64,000 bases of DNA, from the NCBI GenBank assembly GCA_029204225.1, contig CM055109.1, positions 18,861,783-18,925,782 of the forward strand. The letters run 5' to 3'. The stretch is from Diphasiastrum complanatum. Taxonomy: Eukaryota; Streptophyta; Lycopodiopsida; Lycopodiales; Lycopodiaceae. Of the stretch, positions 49,515 to 60,429 are shown piece by piece. Made by a program: the position numbers and the translations under genes. The notes below the pieces were generated by a model. It did not search any database and had not been told where the DNA came from. It was given only the letters and a program-made list of their open reading frames with translations. How positions within the stretch are numbered: position 1 is the stretch's first letter; the number at the start of each line of letters is the position of its first letter.

Positions 49515-49740
49515 TCCCCGAAGTCGAAGTGCCTGAGGCCGAAGTAGCCGAAGTCGAAGCCACCAAAGTGCTCGACGAGGTGCCATTGCAACCAGAGGCC
49601 GAAATGCCCGAAGTGGCCGAAGTCGAAGTCGAAGTCCAAGTGCATGTTGATGTCTGCCCCTGCAACCAAAGCCCGAAGTGTCCGAAGTCGAAGTAGTTGA
49701 CGTCATTGATATTGAAGTGGTCGATGAGGACTCAAAGCCA
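49515..49740. repeat. GAAGTCGAAGT-type short tandem repeats
   Basis: Words such as GAAGTCGAAG, GAAGTGCC and GCCGAAGT repeat irregularly and yield a Val/Glu/Pro/Ala-rich plus frame (49,442-49,696). Similar GCCGAAGT-type words recur near 49,870-49,910. The 12-base-like irregular period suggests slippage-grown sequence; whether it was coding is unclear. Confidence 0.7.
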
Positions 49741-50640
49741 AAAAGTTGCTAACGTCATCGACATCCAAGTATCCAAACATAAAGCCTTGAATTCTCAGAC
49801 AATTTCTATCAGTTACAAAAACATTACAGAGATGCATACATTTTGACACATACTGGACTCAAACCAAAAGAGTCCAAAGTCAAAGTCACTGAAGCCGAGG
49901 TACCCGAAGTACTGAAGATGAATCTTGAGCCAAAACCAAAAGTCGAGTCAAGTTAGCATTTAGCAGCTCGACATACGTGAGGGCATTGTACTTTCATGCT
50001 CAGTCGCCAAGAGCAACGTTATCAGAGGGTGGCTAACCAATAGATTAATGTTAACACTCTCTTGTAATCAGTTGTTAAGCTATTTTGAAATTTCCCCAGA
50101 TGGGATAAGTATAGGATAGAAGGAAGAAGAAAATATACTTCTAGATTGTGCAGAAGTAGAGAGCAGTGTTAGCATTCTGTTAGCATTGTCAACTATGCAT
50201 GAAAGTCTACCAACGAGCAGAACATAGCAAAAAATTCTATAAGAGGAGCGACAGGCCGCCAACGTGCATGACACTAATCGACCCACTCCAAAGCAAAGCA
50301 AATACAAACTACTTCTCAATTCTTCCATCTCTAATTGTCGTGTCGCATCTGTCTGATTGAATGCTTTGAAGTCTGTGATCTGTAGTGCTTGTCTAGGATC
50401 CTGCAAACAAAGAATTCCGCAACATCCAAAAATGAAACAAAAATTCTACAATTGTAATAGAAATTGTGATATTAGAAGTGAGAATTGACACTTGGATCAC
50501 GTTTGTACAGTTAGTACACGACGATAGAGCCATATTTCTAAGAGTTGGAACTCTCAAATCGGAGGGATTTGGGAATCTTGGTACTAACCAAAATGGTTGT
50601 ATAATGCGACAATAAACCATGTGTGGTCATTCTTGTTAAC
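49741..50640. other. Unassigned segment
   Basis: Minus frames at 50,080-50,406 and 50,393-50,620 have no family features that I recognise and overlap each other. No LTR or PBS is visible. It may hold the 5' part of element D. Confidence 0.35.
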
Positions 50641-50902
50641 TCACAATTTTGTAAATGGATTATTGTGATCCAATAGGAACAAAAATTGTTAGCTGAGTTT
50701 AGATCAATGCTTTGAAAATCTAAAATTGTTTACTCTGGTGTGTTATTGAGTCCTATTGGATCTCACATGCATTTCTCGTAAAATAAATTGTTTTTGCTTA
50801 TCAAGAGTTTTGCTTACTTTAGTGGATTGTATTCTAATACAGATTGTAGTCTATATATGTGCTTGTATACGAGTTCAATCTAGATTTTTGAGTTTATAGG
50901 AG

Positions 50903-51083
50903 ATAGATAAATCTATTGTGATTCAGGTGGATTGCTGATTTCTTGTATGTGATGCTAGAAATGGGGCTTTTAACTCATTAGAGTAACTACAATATTCTGG
51001 ATTGAGTTATAAGCCCCATTTCTAGCATCACATGCAAGAAATCAACAATCCATCTAAATCTCAATAGATTTATCTGTCGCCTA
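50903..51083. repeat. Local inverted repeat within element D
   Basis: Arms at about 50,903-50,970 and 51,009-51,083, with a 38-base loop. The arms contain GATAGATAAATCTATTG, GATTTCTTG and TGATGCTAGAAATGGGGCT with a few changes. It would form a hairpin of about 65-70 bp. Confidence 0.8.
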
Positions 51084-53131
51084 TAGCTCAGATTACAGAG
51101 TTTCTTTCCACAAAAACTCTCTCCAAAAGAGGTACCCAGCCATTTATGAGAGGGCAGGACTCAAGATTGCATGCATCCACTATTTCAAATCTTTATCTGC
51201 TACACTAGAGAATGGCAACTTACAGTATCTAGTCTATGTTTTCAGTTTGCCTGAATCACAAGAGGATTAGTCTAGTAAAAGGACAAATCCTCAACATGCA
51301 ATCATTAAATTCAAGATTTTCGACAACAATTAGTTTATTCATTCTAGATAATTTGATTCCTTACCAATCTATCAACAAACATCTGCTACTAAATCTGAAT
51401 CCAATCTCTCCAAAACATTATGGATTCATGCAAATTATTCATCCCAAAAAAACTAGTTAGAAAAAAAAGTGGATCTACTCATGCAGATCATCTCTACTTC
51501 AAATATCAAGTATTGTTTTGATAAATACTTGCAGAGTTAACAAATCTTTGTATAGAAGATTTATGGATTAACTTAAAAATGATTTGGGTAAGGACCTAAA
51601 TGTGGTGTTATACTAGTATAATTGAATTCTTCACCTAGACATTTCAGATTTCTGAATCATTGGCAATTAACTTGAGTAGTTGATTACTCCATAGTGAAGT
51701 TAATTGGTAAAACAATCAGTGTGAGGTGGATTCACCGAGAACTGATGGTTTTGAATTATATTGCCTATAAGACGCATGATTAGTGAATCATTTGGGTTCA
51801 TTAGTTAAAATTGTGTGCATTGGATATACAGTATTCTTGGGATGGAGTATTCCTTAGTTAAGGAATAGACTCAGCTCATTAGTGATTGTATCCCAGAAAG
51901 CTCAAATGGATAACAAATCATAATGAATCCAAGAATAACAATTGAATTGATATTCAGCAGGACTTTGGGTATCTAGATGTGATTCTGGATTGTAATCTAA
52001 AGTTTTTCTAGTTGAAGATGATTGTCATTTTGGTATGCGTTTAGTCTTTAATTACCAGTGATTTATAGACCTTGAATCTTGCACTTCAGTTTAAGAATTC
52101 TGATTGAAGAATATTCCTAAATCCAGTATTTCCTTAGTGGAAAGATTTTGGAATGATTCTTACTTTTCCTGAGTTATGTGGGACATATACTCCAGTATCT
52201 TGTAAATGATTAAGTATGATTTGGATTTCAGGAAAGTATGATAGACGGATCATATGAATCTCAATATTTATGGTTGACAAATCATAGATAGATACTTAAT
52301 TATCGTTAAAGGATTATAAGAAATTGTAATGATTCTTAAGTGTGATGATTAATTCTTGATCTATTATTTGAGTAAAAATTCGAATCAGTGTTTTTGAATC
52401 TCGTTACTCCGGTGTTATATTTGAGGACCCATGGATCTCACAGATAGTCTCACAAGATAAGTTATCTTATTTGTGGGAATTTAGTTATCTAGTGAATGTT
52501 ATTCTACTATAGTTATGGTCTGCAGATGCTTGAGTACAGTTATTCATCTGATTGGATCTCCAGTTATCATAGGAGACAGACAAGTCTATTAAGATGAATG
52601 AATGCTATTTTTTTGCATTTGGTGCTAGAAACATGAGCATCAAACTCAAAAGAGTTGAGTTTTTCTACATCTTAATGATTCTCCTAGAGATTCTAATTGA
52701 ATGAATTATCATATCTTAGAATTTAGATTCTAAGGATATTTGTACTTGAAAGCTTATGAATTATCTGTCAAAGTTGTGGATAATTTCAGATTGTAACTAT
52801 AACTATTATGTTATTTCTTTAACTTTAATTTCTTAAGTTAGGTTATTTCATCCAATGTTTCATGTAAATGCTTTACATGAAGGTGATGTTACTAGCTTAT
52901 GGTGGATATAACCTAGTTGGAAAATTTATTGCTTAGTGTACTTTTTCAAACCTGAGTTGTACTCCAGTATATAGATTATCACTTGGAAATAGGTTTATCT
53001 CTGAGTACTTGTTTGATATGAAAGTCAGACTAAGGATAATGATTCTCGGTTAATATTGAAAGTTAAAGGAACTGCAATTCTTTCCTGTTTAGAGAGCTTC
53101 TAAGGATAGAAGCAGTTTAAGGAGGGAAGAA

Positions 53132-53650
53132 TGTTATGTCCATGACCAGTAAGTAGGATTTAGTATACTCCTAGTCTTGGATACACGGTACTCTAGTAAA
53201 TCAGGCTGTTAGTTATGCCACGTCATACTGGATGTGACCCGAAAGTAACTAATATCCTTGTGAGGTCCAGAACACACTAAATGGAGTTTAGACAAGGTAT
53301 GAGACAGTGTATGCATGTGTAGGGTTATCAATAGCAATTCTATGAATAGGTGATCCATGCATAGGACTCTATTCTAGGTGAATCTATGTATAGGGAACTT
53401 AGGGCTATGCATGGCTATGTGCCCAGGATGCTTTTGGCTCTATATATTGAGGCCAAAGTTGCCCTACTCCTCATTGTGATCATGGATTCATTGCCAGAGT
53501 TTCACTCTACATTCATGCATCTTGTTCCTTGGCTTGGCGGTTGAAGCTTCTACTTGGTTGGGTGGTTGCTCCATAGTGTATTTTTCATTGTGTTTTGTCT
53601 TGTAAGCAGGATCTTAGGGAGCTTCCCTTATAGGGATCATCATCTAATCT
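53132..53650 (+). repeat. 3' LTR of element D (end approximate)
   Basis: Bounded on the left by the polypurine tract. Contains CTATATATTGAGGCC (53,440), a possible TATA-type promoter, preceded by repeated ATGCATAG/CTATGCAT words. Ends shortly before the FSDSDY codons of the copia fragment. Confidence 0.55.
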
Positions 53651-53654
53651 TTTT

Positions 53655-54132
53655 GGATTTTCAGATTCGGACTATGTTGGAGATGTAATGGATAGGAAAT
53701 CCAATAGTGCTCATTGTATTTTCGCTATATCATGGATGTCGAAGAAACAAGCCACTATCTCATTGTCATCTGGTGAGGCCGAGTACAAAGCTCTTACACA
53801 TTGCACAAAGGAGATGATATAGATCAAGAGGATGATCAGGGATCTTCACTTGCTGGATTTTTCAGAGAGTCCAATCATCTTTTGTGACAATCAATCAACC
53901 CAAAGATTGGCAACCAATCCTATCTTTCATGCTAGGAGCAAGCATATTGAGGTGCAATATCATTTTGTGAGGGAGCAAGTCATTGCAAAGGAGGTGGAGC
54001 TTCAACATGTGTTCTCAAGGGAATGTGTAGTTGATATCTTCACCAAATCATTGGGAAAGGACTTGTTCATGAAACATAGGTTTTCACTTGGAGTGGTATC
54101 AAAGTCCATGATAAAACTAGTTGAAGAGGGAG
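53655..54132 (+). pseudogene. copia RNase H, 3' end fragment
   Basis: Opens at FSDSDYVGDVMDRKS and continues WMSKKQATISLSSGEAEYKAL, one stop, then the frame 53,832-54,137 with FCDNQSTQRLATNPIFHARSKHIEVQYHFVREQV and ECVVDIFTKSLGKDLF. This is the end of a copia polyprotein from a family different from copia 3 and copia 4. A purine-rich GAAGAGGGAG at 54,124 and TGTGAAAG at 54,133 suggest the PPT and 3' LTR start. Confidence 0.88.
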
Positions 54133-54326
54133 TGTGAAAGATTCAACTAGTTTGATCATATTTGCTACATTTCCATATTTGACAAATTGAGGACAACTTT
54201 GTTTTAGACTTAGAGTTTGACTTTTCAAAGTTCATTAGTCTAAATTTCATTTGAATAAATACTTTTTGAAAGTGTGGGAAAGTTAGAAGTCGAGTTTGAG
54301 TAGATTCAAATTTGAATGTTGGGTAC
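54133..54326 (+). repeat. Probable start of a copia 3' LTR, cut by element E
   Basis: Follows the PPT-like tract and begins with TG. After about 195 bases the LTR of element E starts. The remainder may continue at 58,121 to the right of element E, but no second copy is available to confirm it. Confidence 0.45.
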
Positions 54327-54773
54327 TATAAAGACCCTAAAGGATTGTCCCTAAGATAAAGATAGGAGAACACAATAAGAGAGACAATGGAGCCAAACCT
54401 CCCAACCAATCCTAGTTCAAACTTGGATCTAGCCCCCAAGCCATGCCATGTGAAGCAAGGGGAGAAGAGGGAAACTAATGACCTAAACCCAATATGTCAA
54501 CGGGAGAATCTCTGCCTCATTATATAGAGAGTAGAGTCCTGTGCATGAAACCATGCAACCCCCATGCAGGTCAACTATAAATAGATCACATCTCTTCATG
54601 CAGTCCTCCTACCTATATCCGTCTCACATATGTCTCAATTTGGGTCCTCTCAAGGTTATTAGTCACAACCTGGCCTTGACATGGAATTAAATCACGACAT
54701 GACCAACAATCTTGAATACTGGAGGGCCAGTCTACTACATTAGGACTATTTCCAGGTCCTTAACCAAGTAACA
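54327..54773 (-). repeat. 3' LTR of element E
   Basis: Left-hand LTR, about 447 bases, ending GTAACA on the plus strand next to TTCTCCTCTCCTT, the complement of the polypurine tract AAGGAGAGGAGAA (54,774-54,786). Confidence 0.8.
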
Positions 54774-57640
54774 TTCTCCTCTCCTTAAACTGCTTCTATC
54801 CTTAGAAGCTACTCAAGACAGGAAAGAATTACGGGAACAGTTCCTTTAACTTTCAATATTAACCGAAGAAATCTTTATTCTTAGTCTGACTTCCATATCA
54901 AACAAGTACTCAGAGATAAACCTATTTCCAATCGTTAATCTCTGTTCTGGAGTACGACTCAAGTTTGAAAAGTACACTAAACAATAAATTTCTCAACTAG
55001 GTTGCACTCAACACAAGTTAGTAACATCACCTTCATGTAAAACACTTACATGAACCATTGAGTGAAATATTCCCTAACTTAGGAGATTAAAGTTAAAGAA
55101 AAATAATAATAATTACAGTATGAAATTATCCACAAACTCTGGCAGACAATTAGGTAAAAAGCTTTCAAGTAAAACTATTCTTATAATCCAATTCTAAGAT
55201 ATGATAATTCATTCAACTGGAATATCTAGGAGAATCATTAAGATATAGAATGATTAAAACTCCAACTCCGAGTATCCTAGATATCCTTTTGAGTTAAATG
55301 CTATAGCATTCATTCATCTTAATAGACTTGTCTGTCTCCCATAATAACTGGAGATTCAATCAAGTGAAGAACTGTACTCAAGCATATGCAGACCATAAAC
55401 TGTAGCAGGATAACATCCACTAGACAAATTTAATTCTCCACAAATAAAATACTTATCTTGTGACAATGTCTGTGAGATCCATACGTTTTCAATAATACTG
55501 GAGTAAAGAGATTCAAAACACTATCTGAATTCTTACTCAATTAATAGACCAAGACTTAATCATCACACTTAAGAATCATTACAATTCCTTATAATCCTCT
55601 GACAATAATTAAGTATCTATTTATGATTCGTCAATCATAAATATTTAGATTTGTATGATTCGTCAATCATAATTTTCTGAAATCCAAAATGATAATCATT
55701 TACAGGATACTAGAGTATATGTCCAACATAACTTAGGAAAAGTAAGAGTCATTCCAAAATCTTCCCATTAAGAAAATACTGGATTTAGGAATACCTTCAA
55801 AACATGATTCTTAAACTGAAGTGCAAGATTCAAGGTCTATAAATCACTGGTAATTAAAGACTAAACGCATACCAAAATGACAATCATCTTCAACTACAAA
55901 AACTTTAGATTACAATCCAGAATCACATCTAGATACCCAAAGTCCTGCTGAATATCAATTCAATTGTTATTCTTGGATTCATTATGATTTGTTATCCATT
56001 TGAGCTCTCTGGGATACAATCACTAATGAGTTGAGTCTATTCTTTAACTAAGGAATACTCTATCCCAAGAATACTGTGTATCCAATGCACATAATTATAA
56101 CTGATGAACCCAAATGATTCACTAACATCGTCTTACAAGCTATATAATTCAAAACCATCAGTTTCTGGTGAAACCACATCACACTAATCGTTTGACCAAT
56201 TAACTTCATCCTGGAGTAATCAACTACTCAAGTTAATTGCCAATGACTCAGAAATCTGAAATGTCTAGGTAAAGAATTTAATTATACTAGTATAACACCA
56301 CACTTTGACCTTAAAACTTTTACAATGATAACAAGTTTAATTAAACCTTAAAGGTTTCTCTTCAAACAAACAAAGTTTGATTCCATCTTTCTGGCGGCTA
56401 CAGCCAGGATGGCAGCTCAAGTTTTTTCCCAAAACAGGTTGCGCAGCCCTCCTCTCTTCACTAATGAAACTCTCTTCACTGATGAAACAACCAGGCACTC
56501 ATCCGTTGTCAGAAATTAGCAAAGATGGTTAGCCATAGCTCGTTCTACTCATGGTTGTCATGGCTGACCTGCTATCCACCATTAAGCGGCTTCTTCCATC
56601 CATAGAACGACAGACTTCCTCGCTAATAATTCAATCTAGCAAAGGGAGGGAGGAGGATCCATCGAATCAGTCACCAAGTAGCGGCCATCCATCAGTAATC
56701 TTTCATAGATACTTCTACAACAATCGATTATTTAAACCTTCTAATAGAAGCGGCTACCAAAGAAGCGACCACATTCTTTTTTTTCTTCCCCTGGTCCCAA
56801 ATCCCTGTCAGACTACCGTCTGTGAACTGATTTGCAAGGCGGAAGACACTTTTACAAGGCTTTCTACTGCCAAGGTTAAAGGATCCAGATTGCTACTGGA
56901 CAACAGGTATTGGACAACACACATGAGCAATACATTGCAAGGAAAAGAAAGGATCAGAGTTTCTGATATCCAGAAACCATTATGGTTTCATTGTTGCTCA
57001 TTAGGTTCAATAACAGGTTACTAACCCATCTAGGATCAACAAGCTTCCTCAGGGAAATAGGTTTATCTCTTTCATAAAGCAGACCAGTATTCTGCTCAAC
57101 CAATAATTAGGACAATAACTGCCATCAATGTTTTTGAAATATGCAGGTTAGTAAGAGGATTACTAGCAAAAGCACTTATCCTTACATGCATTTATTGGAA
57201 TCATGTTCTTAGTTATTAACAATCCATACAAGCTGGATAAATTGATTTGATTCAATCTATCTATGGATAAAACTAGGAACACGATTCAAAACCTTATGGG
57301 TTATACTTGCATCCCAATTATTAACCAAACAGAGTATAGCCATGAAACAAGCAACTAGATCCATTCAACAGATCCTTCTACATCACTTGAAAGCTTCATC
57401 AAGAAAACTGGAAATACTATTGAATTCATACTAATTCTTAGCATCTTTAGCGGAATCGTACCCATAGAAGAGCACAACAACAACAATTCCGAAAAGCTTG
57501 CTTAAAAGAAAATTAGAATCAGTGAATCCATACCCGCACTTCTCTTGAGAATTCAGCACTTCAAACCAGGATGTAAATCCAAGCGCTTCCACCTTCCAAG
57601 TCCGATGTAGAGCTTGCTTCCACTCCTATCCAAGACCGCA
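54774..57640 (-). other. Interior of element E, no coding domain
   Basis: 54,774-56,310 is the reverse-oriented match of element D. 56,311-57,640 is specific to E and includes a 157-codon plus frame (56,551-57,024) without any known motif, antisense to the element. I see no gag, protease, integrase or RT residues. Confidence 0.65.
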
Positions 57641-57645
57641 TCTTA

Positions 57646-57665
57646 GCAACCAGGCTCTGATACCA
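57646..57665 (-). promoter_or_regulatory. Primer-binding site of element E
   Basis: On the minus strand this begins TGGTATCAGAGCCTGG, matching the initiator tRNA-Met complement over the first 13 bases. Confidence 0.88.
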
Positions 57666-57666
57666 A

Positions 57667-58120
57667 TATAAAGATCCTAAAGGATTGCCCTTAAGATGAG
57701 AATAGGAGAACACAATAAGAGAGACAATGGAGCCAAACCTCCCAACCAATTCTAGATCAATCTAGCCCCAAAGCTATGCCATGTGAAGCAAGAGGAGAAG
57801 AGAAAAACTGGTGACCTAAACCCAATATGTCGATGGGAGAATCCCTGCCTCATTGTATAGAGAGTAGAGTCCTGTGCATGAAACCATGCAACCCCCATGC
57901 AGGTCAACTATAAATAGATCACATCTCTTCATGCAGTCCTCCTGCCTATATCCGTCTCACAAACATGCAACCATATGTCTCAATTAGAGTGTCTGGGTTC
58001 TCTCAAGGTTATTAGTCACAACCCGACCTTGACATGGAATTAATCACAACGTGACCAACAATCCGAATACTGGAGGGCCGATCTACCATATTAGGACTAT
58101 TCTAGGTCCTTAACCGAATA
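57667..58120 (-). repeat. 5' LTR of element E
   Basis: Right-hand LTR, about 454 bases. Compared with the left copy it carries an extra stretch (ACAAACATGCAACC...) and otherwise scattered substitutions. Outer end uncertain by a few bases. Confidence 0.78.
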
Positions 58121-58530
58121 TGGCCATATCTTCTCTCTTCTCTATCTCATTTCATGCTTATACATGGTTCTCTTGGGTTCTACTATCCATTGGTGCACTA
58201 TACTTGTGATTGCATGCAATTATATGTGTAGAATGATCTATATTTGTTATTTTTGGATCCACACATGTGAAATACAGTCGCTTGCTAGTTTTGTACGAAC
58301 AACAACAGTACTTTATCTTTTGATTCATGTTTGATAAGTTCTATTAGAGTTTGCATCTCATTTTGTATGTAGATGCTGATTTTTCTACATTGGTGAGATT
58401 GGTAGAGTAGCTTCTTTTGTAACTTAAGATCTTTTTGTGGATTGGATCATCATTAGTCTGAAATCCTTCACATTCAAACAAACTTCATGTACTGAACTTA
58501 TGCAAAAAGAAAAGGTATCACTAGTTCAAT
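58121..58530. other. Unassigned segment, possibly the rest of a copia LTR
   Basis: If element E inserted into the copia LTR that starts at 54,133, this is where that LTR would continue. It has no ORF or repeat that I can recognise. Confidence 0.35.
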
Positions 58531-58539
58531 CTTGGAGTC

Positions 58540-59240
58540 TTACTGTTGTCATTCAGGGATAGGGCGACGCTACAGTCATGGATCCTTGGCAACAGTATCT
58601 GTCAATATGGTGTTGACCGAATTTTTTGTTTATGCCTTTCAAATCTTCCATGAACCATGCAAAAACATCGTGATATTCTGTGAGGAGGTCCGTACTGTTG
58701 TTTCTCTTCATTAGATAACAATTTAGAGATTAACAAGGATTTGTCTGGTACGACTTCAATAGATAGTAGTATTGTTTGGATCAAGCATACCAACTGTCAT
58801 ACTGGTGGAGGAATAGCCTTGTATTTCTCTTTGTGAAGGCTGCGCTTTGTCTGTATTGTCAGATACTTTTGATTCCTCGATTTCATAGCAATTCAAATAA
58901 TAATTAGATTCATTGTCCTCCGAAAAAATATTCAATGAATAGGACGATTGTTCGGATGTGAAACTTGTATCCGACTGCACACTCTCTCCTTAGGAAGAGG
59001 TTTCTACATTATGAGACTCCCCTTATAGTCCTTACATTGTGGATCCCCTACAATCTAAGTTGAAGTCAATGTGGCACACAACAACATAGTCATCCAAATC
59101 CGAAGATTCTTGAGGAGTTTGTAGTGGCAATATCTCAAATGGCAATGGGTTAGATTCTTTTTCAAATATAGAGCAATCAATATTGACATCCATTGCACCA
59201 AATATATTTGTGCAACGGTTCACTCTCACCATTCGAACAA
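58540..59240 (-). pseudogene. Ty3/gypsy pol fragment (linker to RT start)
   Basis: Minus frames 59,032-59,232, 58,756-58,980 and 58,602-58,793. The upstream frames are an acidic, Ser-rich linker (SSDLDDYVVVCHIDFNL and similar). Near 58,650-58,720, in an alternative frame, LLTEYHDVFAWFMEDLKGI appears, equivalent to the stretch before the RT fingers in gypsy elements (compare DYLAWSYSYLKG in gypsy A). Homology ends soon after, before the RT catalytic region. Not obviously the same family as A or B. Confidence 0.65.
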
Positions 59241-59460
59241 TCTAGTTTTTTAGGAACCACATTAGATATAGTGATTGAGAGGGCACATGTGTGAATATAT
59301 ATGCCAATAATAATAGATAAACAGGAGTAAATTCATACCAATACACATGTCAAGAGAAAGCCTTTAAAAATTATATCTAAATATTACATAAACCACTTCT
59401 ATTGCCCAATGCTAATAATCATTTTTTAGCTCTTAGAAAATCTTTATTCATGCTAGTGAA

Positions 59461-59600
59461 CTAGCCATTCAACTTCGTGACTAAGCTAGGAAGTAAGCGA
59501 CTGGCTATAATGTCATAAAAGATTTTCCATATTACGCTTATAAAGCCTGCGAGCTTTATGTGCATAATGGCCTGCTTCAATTTTAATGGATGGAGACTAG
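59461..59600 (-). pseudogene. Possible LINE reverse transcriptase scrap
   Basis: The end of a minus frame reads AGFISVIWKIFYDIIASRLLPSLVTKL, which resembles the plant LINE RT segment normally beginning RPISL..V.YKI. Only this segment is recognisable and the first residues of the motif are altered, so the call is tentative. Confidence 0.35.
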
Positions 59601-59689
59601 GATGGCGGTTTTTGCTTGAAGTCCTTGACATACTAGGTTTTTCCATGAGGGATCCAATTTGGCAAAATCCCTTTTGCCTCACAAGCACC

Positions 59690-59755
59690 CTCCCCCCCCC
59701 CCAAAAAAAAAGCCTCACAGCACCCTCCCCCTCCCCCCTCCCCCTCCGCCCAAAG
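59690..59755. repeat. C-rich/A-rich low-complexity tract
   Basis: A run of about 12 C, then about 9 A, then CCCTCCCCCTCCCCC-type repeats. It makes a Pro-rich plus frame that I regard as spurious. Confidence 0.9.
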
Positions 59756-59939
59756 CCATCTCTGGATCTGCTGGATGCAGAAGGAGTGATTGTCACATGG
59801 GAGACCGACGAGTGCCTTTGCTCGAATCAGATGCGGATCTCCATCCATCAGTTCTTTCTTGGTGTCGTGACAGAGGAAAAGCTCTCCATCATCGCTGATG
59901 AATGCATGACCGTCTTCCTGTTTTCATTCCTGCTGCTGC

Positions 59940-60429
59940 TGTGTAGCTACTGATCGTCAACTTTTAATCCCACCGTTGCTTCTTTGCCCAAATCCTTCCT
60001 CTGCTGGAAAATTGCAGCGTGAAAATCACCCCGTGTTGTTGTTTTAGAGCGGATTTTAATCCCAGCTTTGCTTCTTTGCCCAAGTCCCTCCTCTTCTTGA
60101 AAATTGCAGCGTGAATATCAGCCTGTGGTGTTGTTTAATAGCAGGATATAATCTCAGCTCAGATTCTCAAAAATTGCAGCGTGAGAATCAGCCTCTGCTA
60201 TTCTTTCATAGCTTACGCAATTCTCCGCACGGAATCTTGAAGCTTATCTCAAATGCCCTCCCCCAATTACGAAGAACTTTGATCACAAATGCTTCTTTAT
60301 TTTGCTGCAGCAAACTCTTTGTTGTTTTCCAGTGCTGCTTTGATAAAGGAGGCAGCAGCAGCAGGAAGGAGAAAGATGACCACACCTGAAACTAATTTTG
60401 CTGGAATAGGTTCTATGAATCGAGAAATG
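59940..60429 (+). repeat. Possible 5' untranslated region with 90-bp-like repeats
   Basis: Three diverged copies of a unit starting (G)AAAATTGCAGCGTGA.AATCA (60,007; 60,098; 60,169) and including TTTGCTTCTTTGCCCAA. It lies directly upstream of the exon-like blocks and has higher GC than the transposon interiors, so it may be a host promoter or leader. A GCAGCAGCAGCAGG stretch follows at 60,350. Confidence 0.45.

Larger units (their letters stand above)
50641..53650 (+). mobile_element. Non-coding LTR element 'element D' (plus orientation)
   Basis: A polypurine tract at 53,119-53,131 (AAGGAGGGAAGAA) followed by TGTTATGTCC at 53,132 marks a 3' LTR of about 500 bases ending near 53,645. The interior 51,595-53,131 matches element E in reverse over its whole length. 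No protein domain is seen in any frame, so it is a LARD/TRIM-type non-autonomous element. Its 5' LTR is not identified. A further diverged copy of the interior segment 52,393-52,690 lies at 50,700-50,990. It sits inside a copia RNase H region, which resumes at 53,655. Confidence 0.65.
54327..58120 (-). mobile_element. Non-coding LTR element 'element E' (minus orientation), both LTRs
   Basis: LTRs at 54,327-54,773 and 57,667-58,120 share long near-identical stretches (for example GGAGAACACAATAAGAGAGA and ATGCAGTCCTCCT). The PBS lies next to the right LTR and a polypurine tract next to the left, which gives minus orientation. The 2.9-kb interior has no recognisable gag or pol. The initiator-Met PBS suggests it is mobilised by copia machinery. 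Its gag-less structure fits a LARD-type element. Confidence 0.82.

Noticed and set aside
54133-58530. A confirmed target duplication for element E
   Set aside because: Flanks (GGTAC and TGGCC, or shifted by a few bases) do not match convincingly, and LTR ends are uncertain.
59659-59898. Pro-rich plus-strand ORF
   Set aside because: Generated by the C-rich tract; no domain and no splice context.
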